NCBI RefSeq assembly: GCF_001975825.1
Contig: NZ_MTKN01000005.1
Coordinates: 1-47,982 of the forward strand
DNA: 47,982 nucleotides
Direction: 5' to 3'
Origin: [Flexibacter] sp. ATCC 35208
Lineage (GTDB): Bacteria; Bacteroidota; Bacteroidia; Chitinophagales; Chitinophagaceae
Every line of letters starts with the position of its first letter. Position 1 is the first letter of the stretch. The position numbers and the translations under genes are program-made. Positions 34,117 to 42,613 of the stretch are shown here, one piece after another. The notes below the pieces were generated by a model, which worked only from the letters and a program-made list of their open reading frames with translations, was not told the origin of the DNA and searched no databases.

Positions 34117-34452
34117 ATGACCCTAACCATATTAATAAGAATTTTAGGTACAATAGCCATTCTATTTTTATTATCTTTCTTTAGCTTTCTATTTTATACA
34201 AGATCATATAGCAAAGCGTTAAAAATAAAAATCTGGAACGAAAGAATTAATCAATTCCACCATGCGGCCAGCCATCTACAAAGTGCTGAAAATCTATCCA
34301 TCTCCCAACGCCTCTTTATCAAATACTTTTCTGAAAAAGAACAACCCATTCCTGTAAATGACTCCCCCCTCTACTTCACATCCGGACAATTCGTTACCGC
34401 CTCCGCATACACCTCCGTACCCCCATACTTTTTCTTCAACACATCCAGGTAA
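34117..34452 (+). CDS. Possible small membrane protein, overlapping the next gene
   Basis: 111 residues with one strong N-terminal membrane helix (ILIRILGTIAILFLLSFFSF) followed by a basic, polar region. No family recognised. Its last 27 codons overlap the 3' end of the convergent 34371-36788 gene, and that part (TSVPPYFFFNTSR) looks like antisense reading of it. The first 85 codons lie in otherwise unused sequence, which favours a real gene, perhaps with a recently lost stop codon. No clear ribosome-binding site, as is usual here. Confidence 0.42.
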   Translation: MTLTILIRILGTIAILFLLSFFSFLFYTRSYSKALKIKIWNERINQFHHAASHLQSAENLSISQRLFIKYFSEKEQPIPVNDSPLYFTSGQFVTASAYTSVPPYFFFNTSR

Positions 34453-36788
34453 GTAGAATGATACGGCCCCTCCCTCTCATATTTATAAATCGTTCCTGAC
34501 CAATTTTGTCTTTTTATCACATAGGCATTTCTATCTTTATCACACACACTCATCATCAACAACACTTTTGCACATAGCTCTTTCTGACTCCCTCCATACA
34601 CCAATGCCTTCCGATACATATTCATCGCCGCCTCACACCTGTAATACGCAGCCTGATACCTTCTGTTCAAAGCACTATGCTCATACTCATCCCACCCTAT
34701 ATTATAATAGTACCCGGTATGCTCGCCCTTTCCATAATTCGCCAGCATCCAGCCACGACCACCGTAAGAAAGATTATACAATACATTGCCCATCTTATAA
34801 TACAACGCCGCATTCTGCGGGAACTGTTTTAAACTATCGCTCAATGCCACAATATCACGCAGTATGCCCCGTTTATCTGCAAAAGGATACGCATCATTCT
34901 TCAGCGTCTCACCCGGTACCAGAAAATCTGCACTACCAATATATTTATCCGGCAGATAGCCACTATATGCATAATTGTCTCTCCAGAAATAAGCATCCAT
35001 CTCCTCCGCTACGCCCAATGCCTCTTTGAATCGTTGCTGCCTTACGAGCAGAGAGAGTTTTACATCCTTGTAAAAATCATCCGGAGACCACACTCCTGGT
35101 GAAATGAATTTTTCGAAAGCAGTTTTATGTTTTGCATGCTTAAACTGTATTAGTCGATCAATATCCGCTGGTGTACCATACTGGTCGAAATAAGCAATTT
35201 TATGATAACTGATTTGCGTGGTATCATCCTCATAATTAGATCCATAATATCCATTTACCAAAATATTGGCCTTTTCGAATAAATGCCCTGCTGTAATAGC
35301 ATCCTGCTGCTTTTGATATTGCTGACTCATCATCAGCAACAACAAAGGCAGTGATCTATCCTCTGCATTCTCATCATAATTATTAGGGTCAGGAAAAGTA
35401 GCTCCCAATGCCATCAGTTCTTTCACCTGCTTACTGAGATCTGCCTTTACTGCATTACTACTGATATCAGCCGCATGCATGATCGCTATCAATTGTTCTG
35501 TGATCCACTGACGGCGGTAAAAACTATTTTTACGGGGATGTATATCATTCAGATAGTCTATCGCTTTTGCGTACTCACCATCCATATTATACAGGTGCGC
35601 AATCGCCAGCGCATACACCACATGGTTACTATCAGACTTTGACAAAATGCTTTCCAGGTAACTCCGCACTGTACGCATGTAAGCCTGATCTTTCAGCAGG
35701 TTCTTCTTTGCATAATAATCATAAGTGGTATCCGGCATATCGCTGTTATAAAATCGCTTTACATCATACTCATTCAACTTCACACTTGAATTAAAACCCA
35801 ATACTGTCGGACTCATAATCCAGTCTTCCAGCTTATTCACCTCCCTTACCACCAGCATCGGCAAATATTGGTATTGAGGCGCCACCCGGTGGAGTGACTG
35901 GATAATAGAAAGCCCTCGCCCGGGTTGCTTCAGTCCCTTAATAAACCAGGCCACCGGTATTTTTGGATACTGCTGCAACAAGGTATCCAGATCCTTGCTG
36001 GCAAGCGTATTGTAGATATATGTCTTCTTCTCTTCACTCCTTTCAAAAGTTTCACAGAGCAATTTCGTACTCGTTACTTTATCCTGCTTACATAGCGCAT
36101 AATATAACAATCCCCAATCTGCCACAATCGTTTTATGCCCTTTCAGATAAGTGTCGTATAAACCGGGTAGCGAATCCCAATTTCCCCCTCCGTAATAATT
36201 TAGTTTTACCAGCTGAAATGCATACCGCTCCTTCAGAAAAGGATTCGTTGTTTTGGCAAATGCCAACTTTCCCAACCTGAGCAGCACCTTTGTTTGCTCC
36301 TGTCCTCCATTGTCATTGCCCGTTTGCCACGGATCGTATTCGCCAAACTGGTTAAACTCTACCTGTTTTGCAAAAGCCATATAATCCAGCATTGGCTTAT
36401 TGGCTGGTTGTAGCAAAGCATGTAAAAAAGAATTGTCTTTTATATGATCCCATTTCGCATGCCGGTAGGCATACAAAAATTCATCGGGCTCCATGCCGTA
36501 CTGTATATTGTAAATATCAGGAATGGTGCCGCCTACCTGTTGCTGCCACTCCCTGCAATTGCGCTGATAATCCTTTTTCTGCGGGTCGCTGTCCTTCAGC
36601 ACACTCATGTGAATGTTATACCTGAGATCCGATAACCCGGGAGCGCGGGATAACTCCGGTTGAAAAAGCACAAAGCGGTAATCGTCACTGAAATAATCAG
36701 GACCACAACTCCATGTACGCATCCAGGGTAAAAACAACAGTAGCAGGATACTAATAATCTGCAAAAGTCTCTTGTATGATGTTTTCAT
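34371..36788 (-). CDS. Large exported protein of unknown function, TPR-like
   Basis: About 805 residues. The N-terminus has a long hydrophobic segment (LLQIISILLLLFLPW) ending before TWSCGPDYFSDDYRF, so it is exported and perhaps membrane-held. The start of the mature protein (CGPDYF) is one I associate with Bacteroidota proteins of unknown function. The remainder is mostly helical with TPR-like pairs, for example HVVYALAIAHLYNMDGEYAKA and LYYKMGNVLYNLSYG (first piece shortened: YALAIAHLYNMDGEYAKA). I use M4 (36788) because it begins the basic signal region; M1 would be at 36797. It overlaps the end of the 36751-37821 gene by about 40 bp, indicating co-translation. Function unknown. Confidence 0.82.
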   Translation of the reverse strand: MKTSYKRLLQIISILLLLFLPWMRTWSCGPDYFSDDYRFVLFQPELSRAPGLSDLRYNIHMSVLKDSDPQKKDYQRNCREWQQQVGGTIPDIYNIQYGMEPDEFLYAYRHAKWDHIKDNSFLHALLQPANKPMLDYMAFAKQVEFNQFGEYDPWQTGNDNGGQEQTKVLLRLGKLAFAKTTNPFLKERYAFQLVKLNYYGGGNWDSLPGLYDTYLKGHKTIVADWGLLYYALCKQDKVTSTKLLCETFERSEEKKTYIYNTLASKDLDTLLQQYPKIPVAWFIKGLKQPGRGLSIIQSLHRVAPQYQYLPMLVVREVNKLEDWIMSPTVLGFNSSVKLNEYDVKRFYNSDMPDTTYDYYAKKNLLKDQAYMRTVRSYLESILSKSDSNHVVYALAIAHLYNMDGEYAKAIDYLNDIHPRKNSFYRRQWITEQLIAIMHAADISSNAVKADLSKQVKELMALGATFPDPNNYDENAEDRSLPLLLLMMSQQYQKQQDAITAGHLFEKANILVNGYYGSNYEDDTTQISYHKIAYFDQYGTPADIDRLIQFKHAKHKTAFEKFISPGVWSPDDFYKDVKLSLLVRQQRFKEALGVAEEMDAYFWRDNYAYSGYLPDKYIGSADFLVPGETLKNDAYPFADKRGILRDIVALSDSLKQFPQNAALYYKMGNVLYNLSYGGRGWMLANYGKGEHTGYYYNIGWDEYEHSALNRRYQAAYYRCEAAMNMYRKALVYGGSQKELCAKVLLMMSVCDKDRNAYVIKRQNWSGTIYKYEREGPYHSTYLDVLKKKYGGTEVYAEAVTNCPDVK

Positions 36789-37821
36789 ATGCAGCAATTA
36801 AAGTGGGGTCCCAGTGATAAAATGTAACATGCCGGTATTCAGGAACTTTTTTCATAGCCAGGTCAATGGCGGATTTCAAGGTGGTGGAGTCAGGGTATTC
36901 CCGGCGTACCCGGTCTCCTTCTCTATAAAAACGACCATCCAGCACAGTATCCCGGCTAATTATATTATTGGAATTGATCAAACCGGCACCTGCCAGTTCA
37001 CTCCCGTCATGAATGATCCCTTTAAATTTGCCTCCCCTAAACCAGGCATACCAGCCAAAAACGGGGAAAGATACATCCAGCGGCAATGGGTAATGGGTGC
37101 CAGACAGGTAAGAGTTGAGCACTTTTTCATCAAAGACCGAATTGGCAGTCGCCATTTGGTCAATGCGGTCCATATTATAACACATCAGCATCCCCCTGTC
37201 GATGGGCGGAATTCCCATTTTACGGTAGTATTTATAAGGATACAGGCGAATGGTAGCCGATAGCTCCCTGTCCTTATTGAGAGCCTTAAAAGCCCTTAGA
37301 AAGTGAAAGTATTTATCCCTTGTAGACGGGGTCCAGTCGCAGTCAATCTGCACTTCTTTGTGCAGAGGGGCACGTTTGGCTTTGATTTTAGCCTTCTCCT
37401 CCTGCCAGTTCATCCCTTCTTTGTACTCCAAACCGGCGGCCCTCTCCTCGAACTGATCCGTCATGGCATTGACCTTGTCGGTAATTTTCCCGGCCAGCCA
37501 TTCACAGCTATCGGCTGCCAGCTGTTCAAATGTGCGGTTGGTAATGAAGACCACCGGGCAATAGGACCCTTTGACCAGGAATGCATTATTTGAATAGTGA
37601 TAACGGGAACCTTTGGGAATAGGCATGTCCAGCGATTCACTCCAATCCACATCGAAATAGTGGATATAGAAATGATCTACATGTAATTGACTGATGAGTG
37701 CAGTATCGACGCCAGAGAAAGACTGGTCATCAAATTTCCAGTAATAAAAAGCATGAGAATGCTGTTTGGGATGATGATGACAACCCAGCAAAAAAGGTAA
37801 CAACAAAATGAGGTAACGCAT
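36751..37821 (-). CDS. Lipoprotein of unknown function, possibly TIM-barrel (DUF3142-like)
   Basis: 356 residues. The lipobox LLGC (Cys 14) is followed by a His-rich stretch (HHHPKQHSH). Motifs: HAFYYWKFDDQSFS, then VQIDCDWTPSTRDKYFHFLRA (in part QIDCDWTPSTRDKYF), LSATIRLYP and DVSFPVFGWYAWFRGG. The alternation of strands with acidic/aromatic ends resembles GH18-like or DUF3142 TIM-barrel proteins, with QIDCDWT as the best candidate for an active-site strand. That assignment is tentative. Overlaps the next gene (34371-36788), so the two form a pair. A minus-strand TACCTTTA (37839-37846), one base off TAnnTTTG, lies 18 bp before the start. Confidence 0.82.
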   Translation of the reverse strand: MRYLILLLPFLLGCHHHPKQHSHAFYYWKFDDQSFSGVDTALISQLHVDHFYIHYFDVDWSESLDMPIPKGSRYHYSNNAFLVKGSYCPVVFITNRTFEQLAADSCEWLAGKITDKVNAMTDQFEERAAGLEYKEGMNWQEEKAKIKAKRAPLHKEVQIDCDWTPSTRDKYFHFLRAFKALNKDRELSATIRLYPYKYYRKMGIPPIDRGMLMCYNMDRIDQMATANSVFDEKVLNSYLSGTHYPLPLDVSFPVFGWYAWFRGGKFKGIIHDGSELAGAGLINSNNIISRDTVLDGRFYREGDRVRREYPDSTTLKSAIDLAMKKVPEYRHVTFYHWDPTLIAAYENIIQETFADY

Positions 37822-37900
37822 GAATAGGAATTGCTCTCTAAAGGTAGAATTCCCTTCGATATCAATGGTGGGTATAATTCAAATTCACACAAAATGGTGA

Positions 37901-38176
37901 CTACTTCATCCTGTTAAGGCCATTCATCACCCCGGCAATGTCCTTCATTACCCTCCTTGTCTTATCTGCATTCCCTTCCGACTCCGCAAAGGAGGTCTTC
38001 AGCACCAGCAGACTGTCCATTATGCTTGCGGAACAGTTGCCGTACTTACCGAGGATGGTAAATACCTCCTCCAACTGAGGAGCCGCATAGCTATGAATCT
38101 TGAATGTATATGGCGGATCAAGAAAGTATAATTTGATCTCCGCCATCCGCACAGTATCCGTATTATTCATTTTCAT
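37901..38176 (-). CDS. Small protein of unknown function
   Basis: Up to 91 residues from M6 of the longest frame (which would start at 38191). No family recognised; the sequence is soluble and mixed (AEIKLYFLDPPYTFKIHSY, then a helical end with SFAESEGNADKTRRVMKD). A perfect promoter element TACCTTTG lies at 38181-38188, inside the longest frame, with the transcript expected to begin near 38175. The true start is therefore probably M8 (38170) or M16 (38146, MAEIKLYFL), which would leave a leader of about 29 nt. Confidence 0.6.
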   Translation of the reverse strand: MKMNNTDTVRMAEIKLYFLDPPYTFKIHSYAAPQLEEVFTILGKYGNCSASIMDSLLVLKTSFAESEGNADKTRRVMKDIAGVMNGLNRMK

Positions 38177-38180
38177 ACTG

Positions 38181-38188
38181 CAAAGGTA
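38181..38188 (-). promoter_or_regulatory. Promoter -7 element TACCTTTG
   Basis: A perfect match to TAnnTTTG on the minus strand, just after the T-tract of the terminator at 38198-38226. It serves the small gene 37901-38176. Confidence 0.65.
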
Positions 38189-38190
38189 CA

Positions 38191-38226
38191 AATAAAAAAA
38201 CTGGCAGGGAATGATCCTGCCAGTTT
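38191..38226 (-). terminator. Intrinsic terminator after the glycolipid-binding-domain gene
   Basis: A perfect 11-bp stem (38198-38208 / 38216-38226, AAACTGGCAGG / CCTGCCAGTTT) with a 7-nt loop, followed on the minus strand by TTTTTTTATTTG. It lies 135 bp beyond the stop at 38362. Confidence 0.88.
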
Positions 38227-38235
38227 AGTACAATC

Positions 38236-38255
38236 CATATTGTATGCACAATATG
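38236..38255. repeat. Short inverted repeat
   Basis: CATATTGT and ACAATATG around a 4-nt spacer, in the long 3' untranslated region of 38362-38910. AT-rich; role unknown. Confidence 0.4.
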
Positions 38256-38361
38256 TCTAATTGTGAAAAGATATCTTTACTGTTCAGTTTTTCATAATTA
38301 TTTCAGTTGTGGAAGGTAAAAAACTCAGTTTGACAGACTAAATCATCGCATAGGCATTATC

Positions 38362-38910
38362 CTAATATATCTTTTGCCATACGCCAGGGTAATCAATTAC
38401 ATACCCTTCATCGTCTACAATCAACTCCGAAATATACCCGGAGTGCTCATTCTCATACTTGTAAATCCTACTCCCCTTGTTCAGATAGCGCTGTTTCACC
38501 CTTTTCACATCTCCATTTTTAATATCTACCCATACAACGCTGATGTTCTGCCCCTCTCCTTTTGTGAGCTGCAGCCTGTTGATAGGCAATGAATTGGTAA
38601 AAGGCGTGAAAGAGATATCTACATCTACACAACCATCAAAGGCTTCCAGGTGCTCTCCTTTTTCATTCAACCACTGTTGTAAATCATTCTTATACAACTC
38701 AATGGTATAGTTCTGCTCAGACATTACTTCGATGAATACTGTCTGTGCTTCCCAACGTGGATTGAGTGTGAGCGTATATCTCACCAACCATGGCTTTCCG
38801 AAGCCCTCGCCGGTGATATATCCCTTGACGGTAGTCATTTCTTCCTTTTCAATACTGACAAATTCAGTCGTATTGATCGTACTGTTTTTCCAAACTATTA
38901 TCTTTTGCAT
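38362..38910 (-). CDS. Putative glycolipid-binding domain protein
   Basis: 182 residues, the normal length of the putative glycolipid-binding family (PF06475 type). Diagnostic features: FDGCVDVDISFTPFTNSLPI followed by NRLQL (about 90-115), the late SRIYKYENEHSGYISELIVD and the terminal YVIDYPGVWQKIY. Family members have a lipocalin-like barrel found by similarity to a Pseudomonas protein. The cellular role is not settled. No signal peptide, so cytoplasmic. Stands alone with its own terminator. Confidence 0.88.
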   Translation of the reverse strand: MQKIIVWKNSTINTTEFVSIEKEEMTTVKGYITGEGFGKPWLVRYTLTLNPRWEAQTVFIEVMSEQNYTIELYKNDLQQWLNEKGEHLEAFDGCVDVDISFTPFTNSLPINRLQLTKGEGQNISVVWVDIKNGDVKRVKQRYLNKGSRIYKYENEHSGYISELIVDDEGYVIDYPGVWQKIY

Positions 38911-38991
38911 CTCTTAATGTAGGCATTTTAATTCTTGAATTCAAATAGCTACGCAAAAAATTAACTCCAATATAATTGCAGGAGAATAGAT

Positions 38992-38999
38992 TATATTTG
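38992..38999 (+). promoter_or_regulatory. Promoter -7 element for the DUF2339 gene
   Basis: TATATTTG on the plus strand, 35 bp before the ATG at 39035. It fits TAnnTTTG; expected leader about 29 nt. Confidence 0.55.
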
Positions 39000-39034
39000 A
39001 ACGCAATATATTTCCTATACATATTTATTACTGT

Positions 39035-41386
39035 ATGTTCGAAACTATCATTTGTTTACTCCTGATTATTATCCTGATCATTATCATCAAATTGAAGAGT
39101 GACTTACTCGATCAGCTGAGTTCCCTGCATCGCAGGCTGGATAACCTCACACTGCCACAGGGAGAAAGGGACATTACACCACCACCTGCCTACTCGCCGC
39201 CGCCGGTTTATACACCGCCACCGGCTTATACACCGCCGCCGCCACCTAAACCGGAACCACCAACACCGCCGCCTGCCAGAGAACCGGCACCTGTTCCCGT
39301 TAAAGAAACGTATATTCCATACCCACCGATGAGCGTAGTAGAAACACCACCGGAGCCTACTCCTACCTTCTGGGAAAAATACCCTGATCTGGAGAAATTC
39401 ATCGGTGAAAACCTCTTTAACAAAATTGGTATTGGTGTGTTAGTGATCGGTATTGGTTTCTTCCTGAAATACGCGATCGACCAAAACTGGATCAACGAAA
39501 CCGGCCGTACTTTCATCGGCATTCTATGTGGCGGCATCCTGCTGGGTATCGCACACCGTATGCGCAAAACCTTTGCTGCATTCAGTTCTGTACTGGTAGG
39601 CGGAGGGATCGCTGTATTGTATTTCTCTATCACAATTGCGTTCCAGCAATATCATCTCATTAGTCAGACGCTGGCTTTCATCATGATGATATTGATCACT
39701 GCATTCGCCGTTTTTCTATCTATCAGTTACAATCGTGTGGAACTGGCCGTATTAGCAATCTTAGGCGGCTTCACCGCGCCTTTCCTCGTAAGTACAGGCA
39801 ATGGTAATGCAGGTGTATTATTTACTTATATCCTCATTCTGAATACAGGTATGCTGGTGCTGGCTTACTTTAAAAAGTGGCACCTTGTCAATGTCATTTC
39901 GTACATCGCGACGGTGTTGTTATTTGGCACCTGGCTCTCTTATAGCATCGGTACTGAAACGCCGGCCAAACCTGTACCTTATATCACGGCACTGGTATTC
40001 GCAACCTTGTTCTATATCGTGTTCTTCCTCATGAATGTGGTGAACAATATTCGTTTGCACAGACCATTCAGGGAACCTGAAATCATCCTGCTGCTGAGTA
40101 ATACATTCCTGTATTATGCCGCAGGTATGGTGATCCTCGCACATATTCACGGTGGCATGTTCCAGGGATTATTCACGGCGATGATCGCTGTATTCAATTT
40201 TGTCTTTGCATATGTATTGCATAGAAATAAATACGCAGACCGGCTGTTGATCTACTTCCTCATAGGATTAGTACTTTCTTTCCTGAGTCTTGCTGCGCCT
40301 ATTCAATTGAAAGGACATTACATCACCTTGTTCTGGGCGGCAGAAAGTGTATTGCTGTTGTACCTCTACCAGCGATCTGCACTCAAACTGATGAAGATTG
40401 CATCGCTCATTGTAATGGTACTCACCGCTGGTAGCCTGATCATGGACTGGTTCAATCTATATGGTTATCACATGGTGCTAATGACACCTGTGCTCAACAG
40501 GGGCTTTATTACTAATGCAGCTGTTGTAGCCGCATTATTTATCTACAGGAAATTGCTGGCAAAGGAAAAAGATGAAAGCTTCTTCCCAATACTGCCATTG
40601 CCGCACATGCAGCTGCTGTTGAACATCGCTTTTGTTGTGCTCATCTATGCGACCATACAAACGGAAGTGTTCTTCCAGTTCCACTTACGCATACCACCTA
40701 TAGCCGGTATGATGGCACATCTGGTCAACTACATTGCACTGGCCGTATTGCTGTACATTACCAGCAAAGGACATGCGATGTTCAGGTATCTGATCCTCCT
40801 ATTCACCCTGATATCACTGATCGTGTTTGTGATTGATAATGACACAGCTGTGATGTTCCGGAATGCATGGCTGACAGGCGCCGGAACGGGTAGTTATTTC
40901 GGCACGTATTTCATCATTCCTCCTGTAGTGATAGTGATGCTATTCATGGTCTGGAAATTTATCAAACCTTTGTTCAAAGACAACCAGGTATTCCTGCTAC
41001 AGATCCTGAATACATTGGTTGTGCTATACATCCTCAGTGCATTGCTGGATCACGTGGTTGTGCTGATCGCTATGCATCCCCGGGCGGATATTGACAGCAT
41101 TGTGCATAGTAATCAGAAAACCGGTTACAGTATTTTATGGGGCATCTATGCCTTTGTACTGATGTTCCTTGGTTTAAAATGGGCGGACAAAAATGTGCGC
41201 ATTATCGCGATCGCACTCTTTGGTATCACCATTTGTAAATTATTCCTGGTAGATATCAGTACCCTCTCAGAAGGTGGTAAGATCGCCGCATTTATATCAC
41301 TGGGCGTATTATTACTGATTATTTCCTTCATGTATCAACGATTGAAAAAAATCATTCTGGATGACAAACAAGAACAAAAAACTTAA
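39035..41386 (+). CDS. DUF2339 polytopic membrane protein
   Basis: 783 residues. A first membrane helix (IICLLLIIILIIIIKL) and short helical linker lead to a Pro-rich segment (about 48-105) with repeats of PPPAY or PPPVY. From about 118 there is the DUF2339 core: FIGENLFNKIGIGVLVIGIG and AVLAILGGFTAPFLVS, followed by some 20 hydrophobic helices to the end. It is an integral inner-membrane protein; no transport or catalytic motif is known for the family. It overlaps the next gene by 26 bp. The usual partner is DUF3999, as found here. Confidence 0.92.
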   Translation: MFETIICLLLIIILIIIIKLKSDLLDQLSSLHRRLDNLTLPQGERDITPPPAYSPPPVYTPPPAYTPPPPPKPEPPTPPPAREPAPVPVKETYIPYPPMSVVETPPEPTPTFWEKYPDLEKFIGENLFNKIGIGVLVIGIGFFLKYAIDQNWINETGRTFIGILCGGILLGIAHRMRKTFAAFSSVLVGGGIAVLYFSITIAFQQYHLISQTLAFIMMILITAFAVFLSISYNRVELAVLAILGGFTAPFLVSTGNGNAGVLFTYILILNTGMLVLAYFKKWHLVNVISYIATVLLFGTWLSYSIGTETPAKPVPYITALVFATLFYIVFFLMNVVNNIRLHRPFREPEIILLLSNTFLYYAAGMVILAHIHGGMFQGLFTAMIAVFNFVFAYVLHRNKYADRLLIYFLIGLVLSFLSLAAPIQLKGHYITLFWAAESVLLLYLYQRSALKLMKIASLIVMVLTAGSLIMDWFNLYGYHMVLMTPVLNRGFITNAAVVAALFIYRKLLAKEKDESFFPILPLPHMQLLLNIAFVVLIYATIQTEVFFQFHLRIPPIAGMMAHLVNYIALAVLLYITSKGHAMFRYLILLFTLISLIVFVIDNDTAVMFRNAWLTGAGTGSYFGTYFIIPPVVIVMLFMVWKFIKPLFKDNQVFLLQILNTLVVLYILSALLDHVVVLIAMHPRADIDSIVHSNQKTGYSILWGIYAFVLMFLGLKWADKNVRIIAIALFGITICKLFLVDISTLSEGGKIAAFISLGVLLLIISFMYQRLKKIILDDKQEQKT

Positions 41387-42560
41387 TTTTTTATTGATCA
41401 TATTCCTCCTTTGCAGTGCTTCACTGACTGCACAGGAGATAGCTGCGAAGGAGTTTTCGTGGCAGGCTGTCATTACCAATGTGCCGCGAAATGGATTTTA
41501 TAATATCCTGCTCGGACCTGGCCTCATCAGCGGAAGCCAGGCACCGGGTTATACAGACTTTCGTATCTATCAGGATAAAAAAACAGAAGTACCCTACCTG
41601 CTGAAGAAAGAGGCCATGCACTATGACATTGCCAGTATCAAATCATTTGCTGTCATAGAAAATAAACAGGTAACTAATGGTACCTCTTCCTTCATTTTCA
41701 GTAATGCAACCAGCCAGCCAATCAATTATGTAACACTCATGGTCAAAAACTCATGGGTTTCAAAATCTATGAATGTCACCGGCAGCAATGATCTAAAACA
41801 ATGGTATGGACTGGTACCGGATTTTTTCTTTGATCCGACCAAACCTCAGATCAATCTGCCAAACACGGATTATAAATATATCCGTCTGCTCATCAATGAT
41901 TCCAGCAGTGCACCACTGAATATTACAGGTGCAGGACAGTATTATAATGAGCAAAAGTCTACAAGCCCTTTACCGGTTCCTTCTTCCGGGATAAATATCC
42001 GCCATGCAAACAAAACGACTATCATCAAACTTGCATTTCCCAAAAAGTATGTGATCGACAACCTCTCTTTCAACATCACAGCGCCTACCCTATACAAGCG
42101 GCAGGCATGGGTAGATGGGGAATCTTTCACACTTACTTCCGGCCAATCGAATGAAGTGGTATTAGCGCACGAGGTCAAAACAGATACCCTTGAAATACGC
42201 ATTGACAACCAGGATAATCCTCCTTTAAAAATTGAGGATGTAAATGCCTGGCAACTACCACGATACATGGCGGCTTACCTGGAACAGGGAAAATCTTATC
42301 TGATATTAACAGGCAACGCTAATCTAACTGCTCCCGAATACGATCTCACCTATTTTGCAGATAGTTTGAATAAGGAGTTACCTCTGATCAGTATACCTAA
42401 TGAGCAGATGAAATATATCAACAATCCAAAACCTTCACCAGCAAAAGGGTTCACCCTTTTTACCAGTCAGGTGTGGATCTGGATTGCCATCGTCGGTATT
42501 ATCGCCCTATTAGGTTTCATGGCTTTGCGTATGTTAAAAGAAATGCAGGAAAAAAAGTAA
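41361..42560 (+). CDS. DUF3999-like membrane-anchored protein
   Basis: 399 residues. Signal peptide (about 1-24, ending LTAQ), a beta-rich extracytoplasmic region and one C-terminal membrane helix (WIWIAIVGIIALLGFMALRM) with a short basic tail. The beta part shows FSWQAVITNVPRNGFYNILL, LPNTDYKYIRLLIND and LPRYMAAYLEQGKSYLIL, consistent with DUF3999. It overlaps the DUF2339 gene by 26 bp, implying translational coupling and a likely complex in the inner membrane. The role of the pair is unknown. Confidence 0.82.
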   Translation: MTNKNKKLNFLLIIFLLCSASLTAQEIAAKEFSWQAVITNVPRNGFYNILLGPGLISGSQAPGYTDFRIYQDKKTEVPYLLKKEAMHYDIASIKSFAVIENKQVTNGTSSFIFSNATSQPINYVTLMVKNSWVSKSMNVTGSNDLKQWYGLVPDFFFDPTKPQINLPNTDYKYIRLLINDSSSAPLNITGAGQYYNEQKSTSPLPVPSSGINIRHANKTTIIKLAFPKKYVIDNLSFNITAPTLYKRQAWVDGESFTLTSGQSNEVVLAHEVKTDTLEIRIDNQDNPPLKIEDVNAWQLPRYMAAYLEQGKSYLILTGNANLTAPEYDLTYFADSLNKELPLISIPNEQMKYINNPKPSPAKGFTLFTSQVWIWIAIVGIIALLGFMALRMLKEMQEKK

Positions 42561-42613
42561 TACGCAAATCCAGTGCGTAGCGCTCCATGTACTTTTATCG
42601 TAACTTCGAAGTC

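Noticed and set aside
42561..42579. Short hairpin TACGCA...TGCGTA after the DUF3999 stop
   Set aside because: Only a 6-bp stem, no T-run, and the next gene follows in the same direction; too weak to call a terminator.
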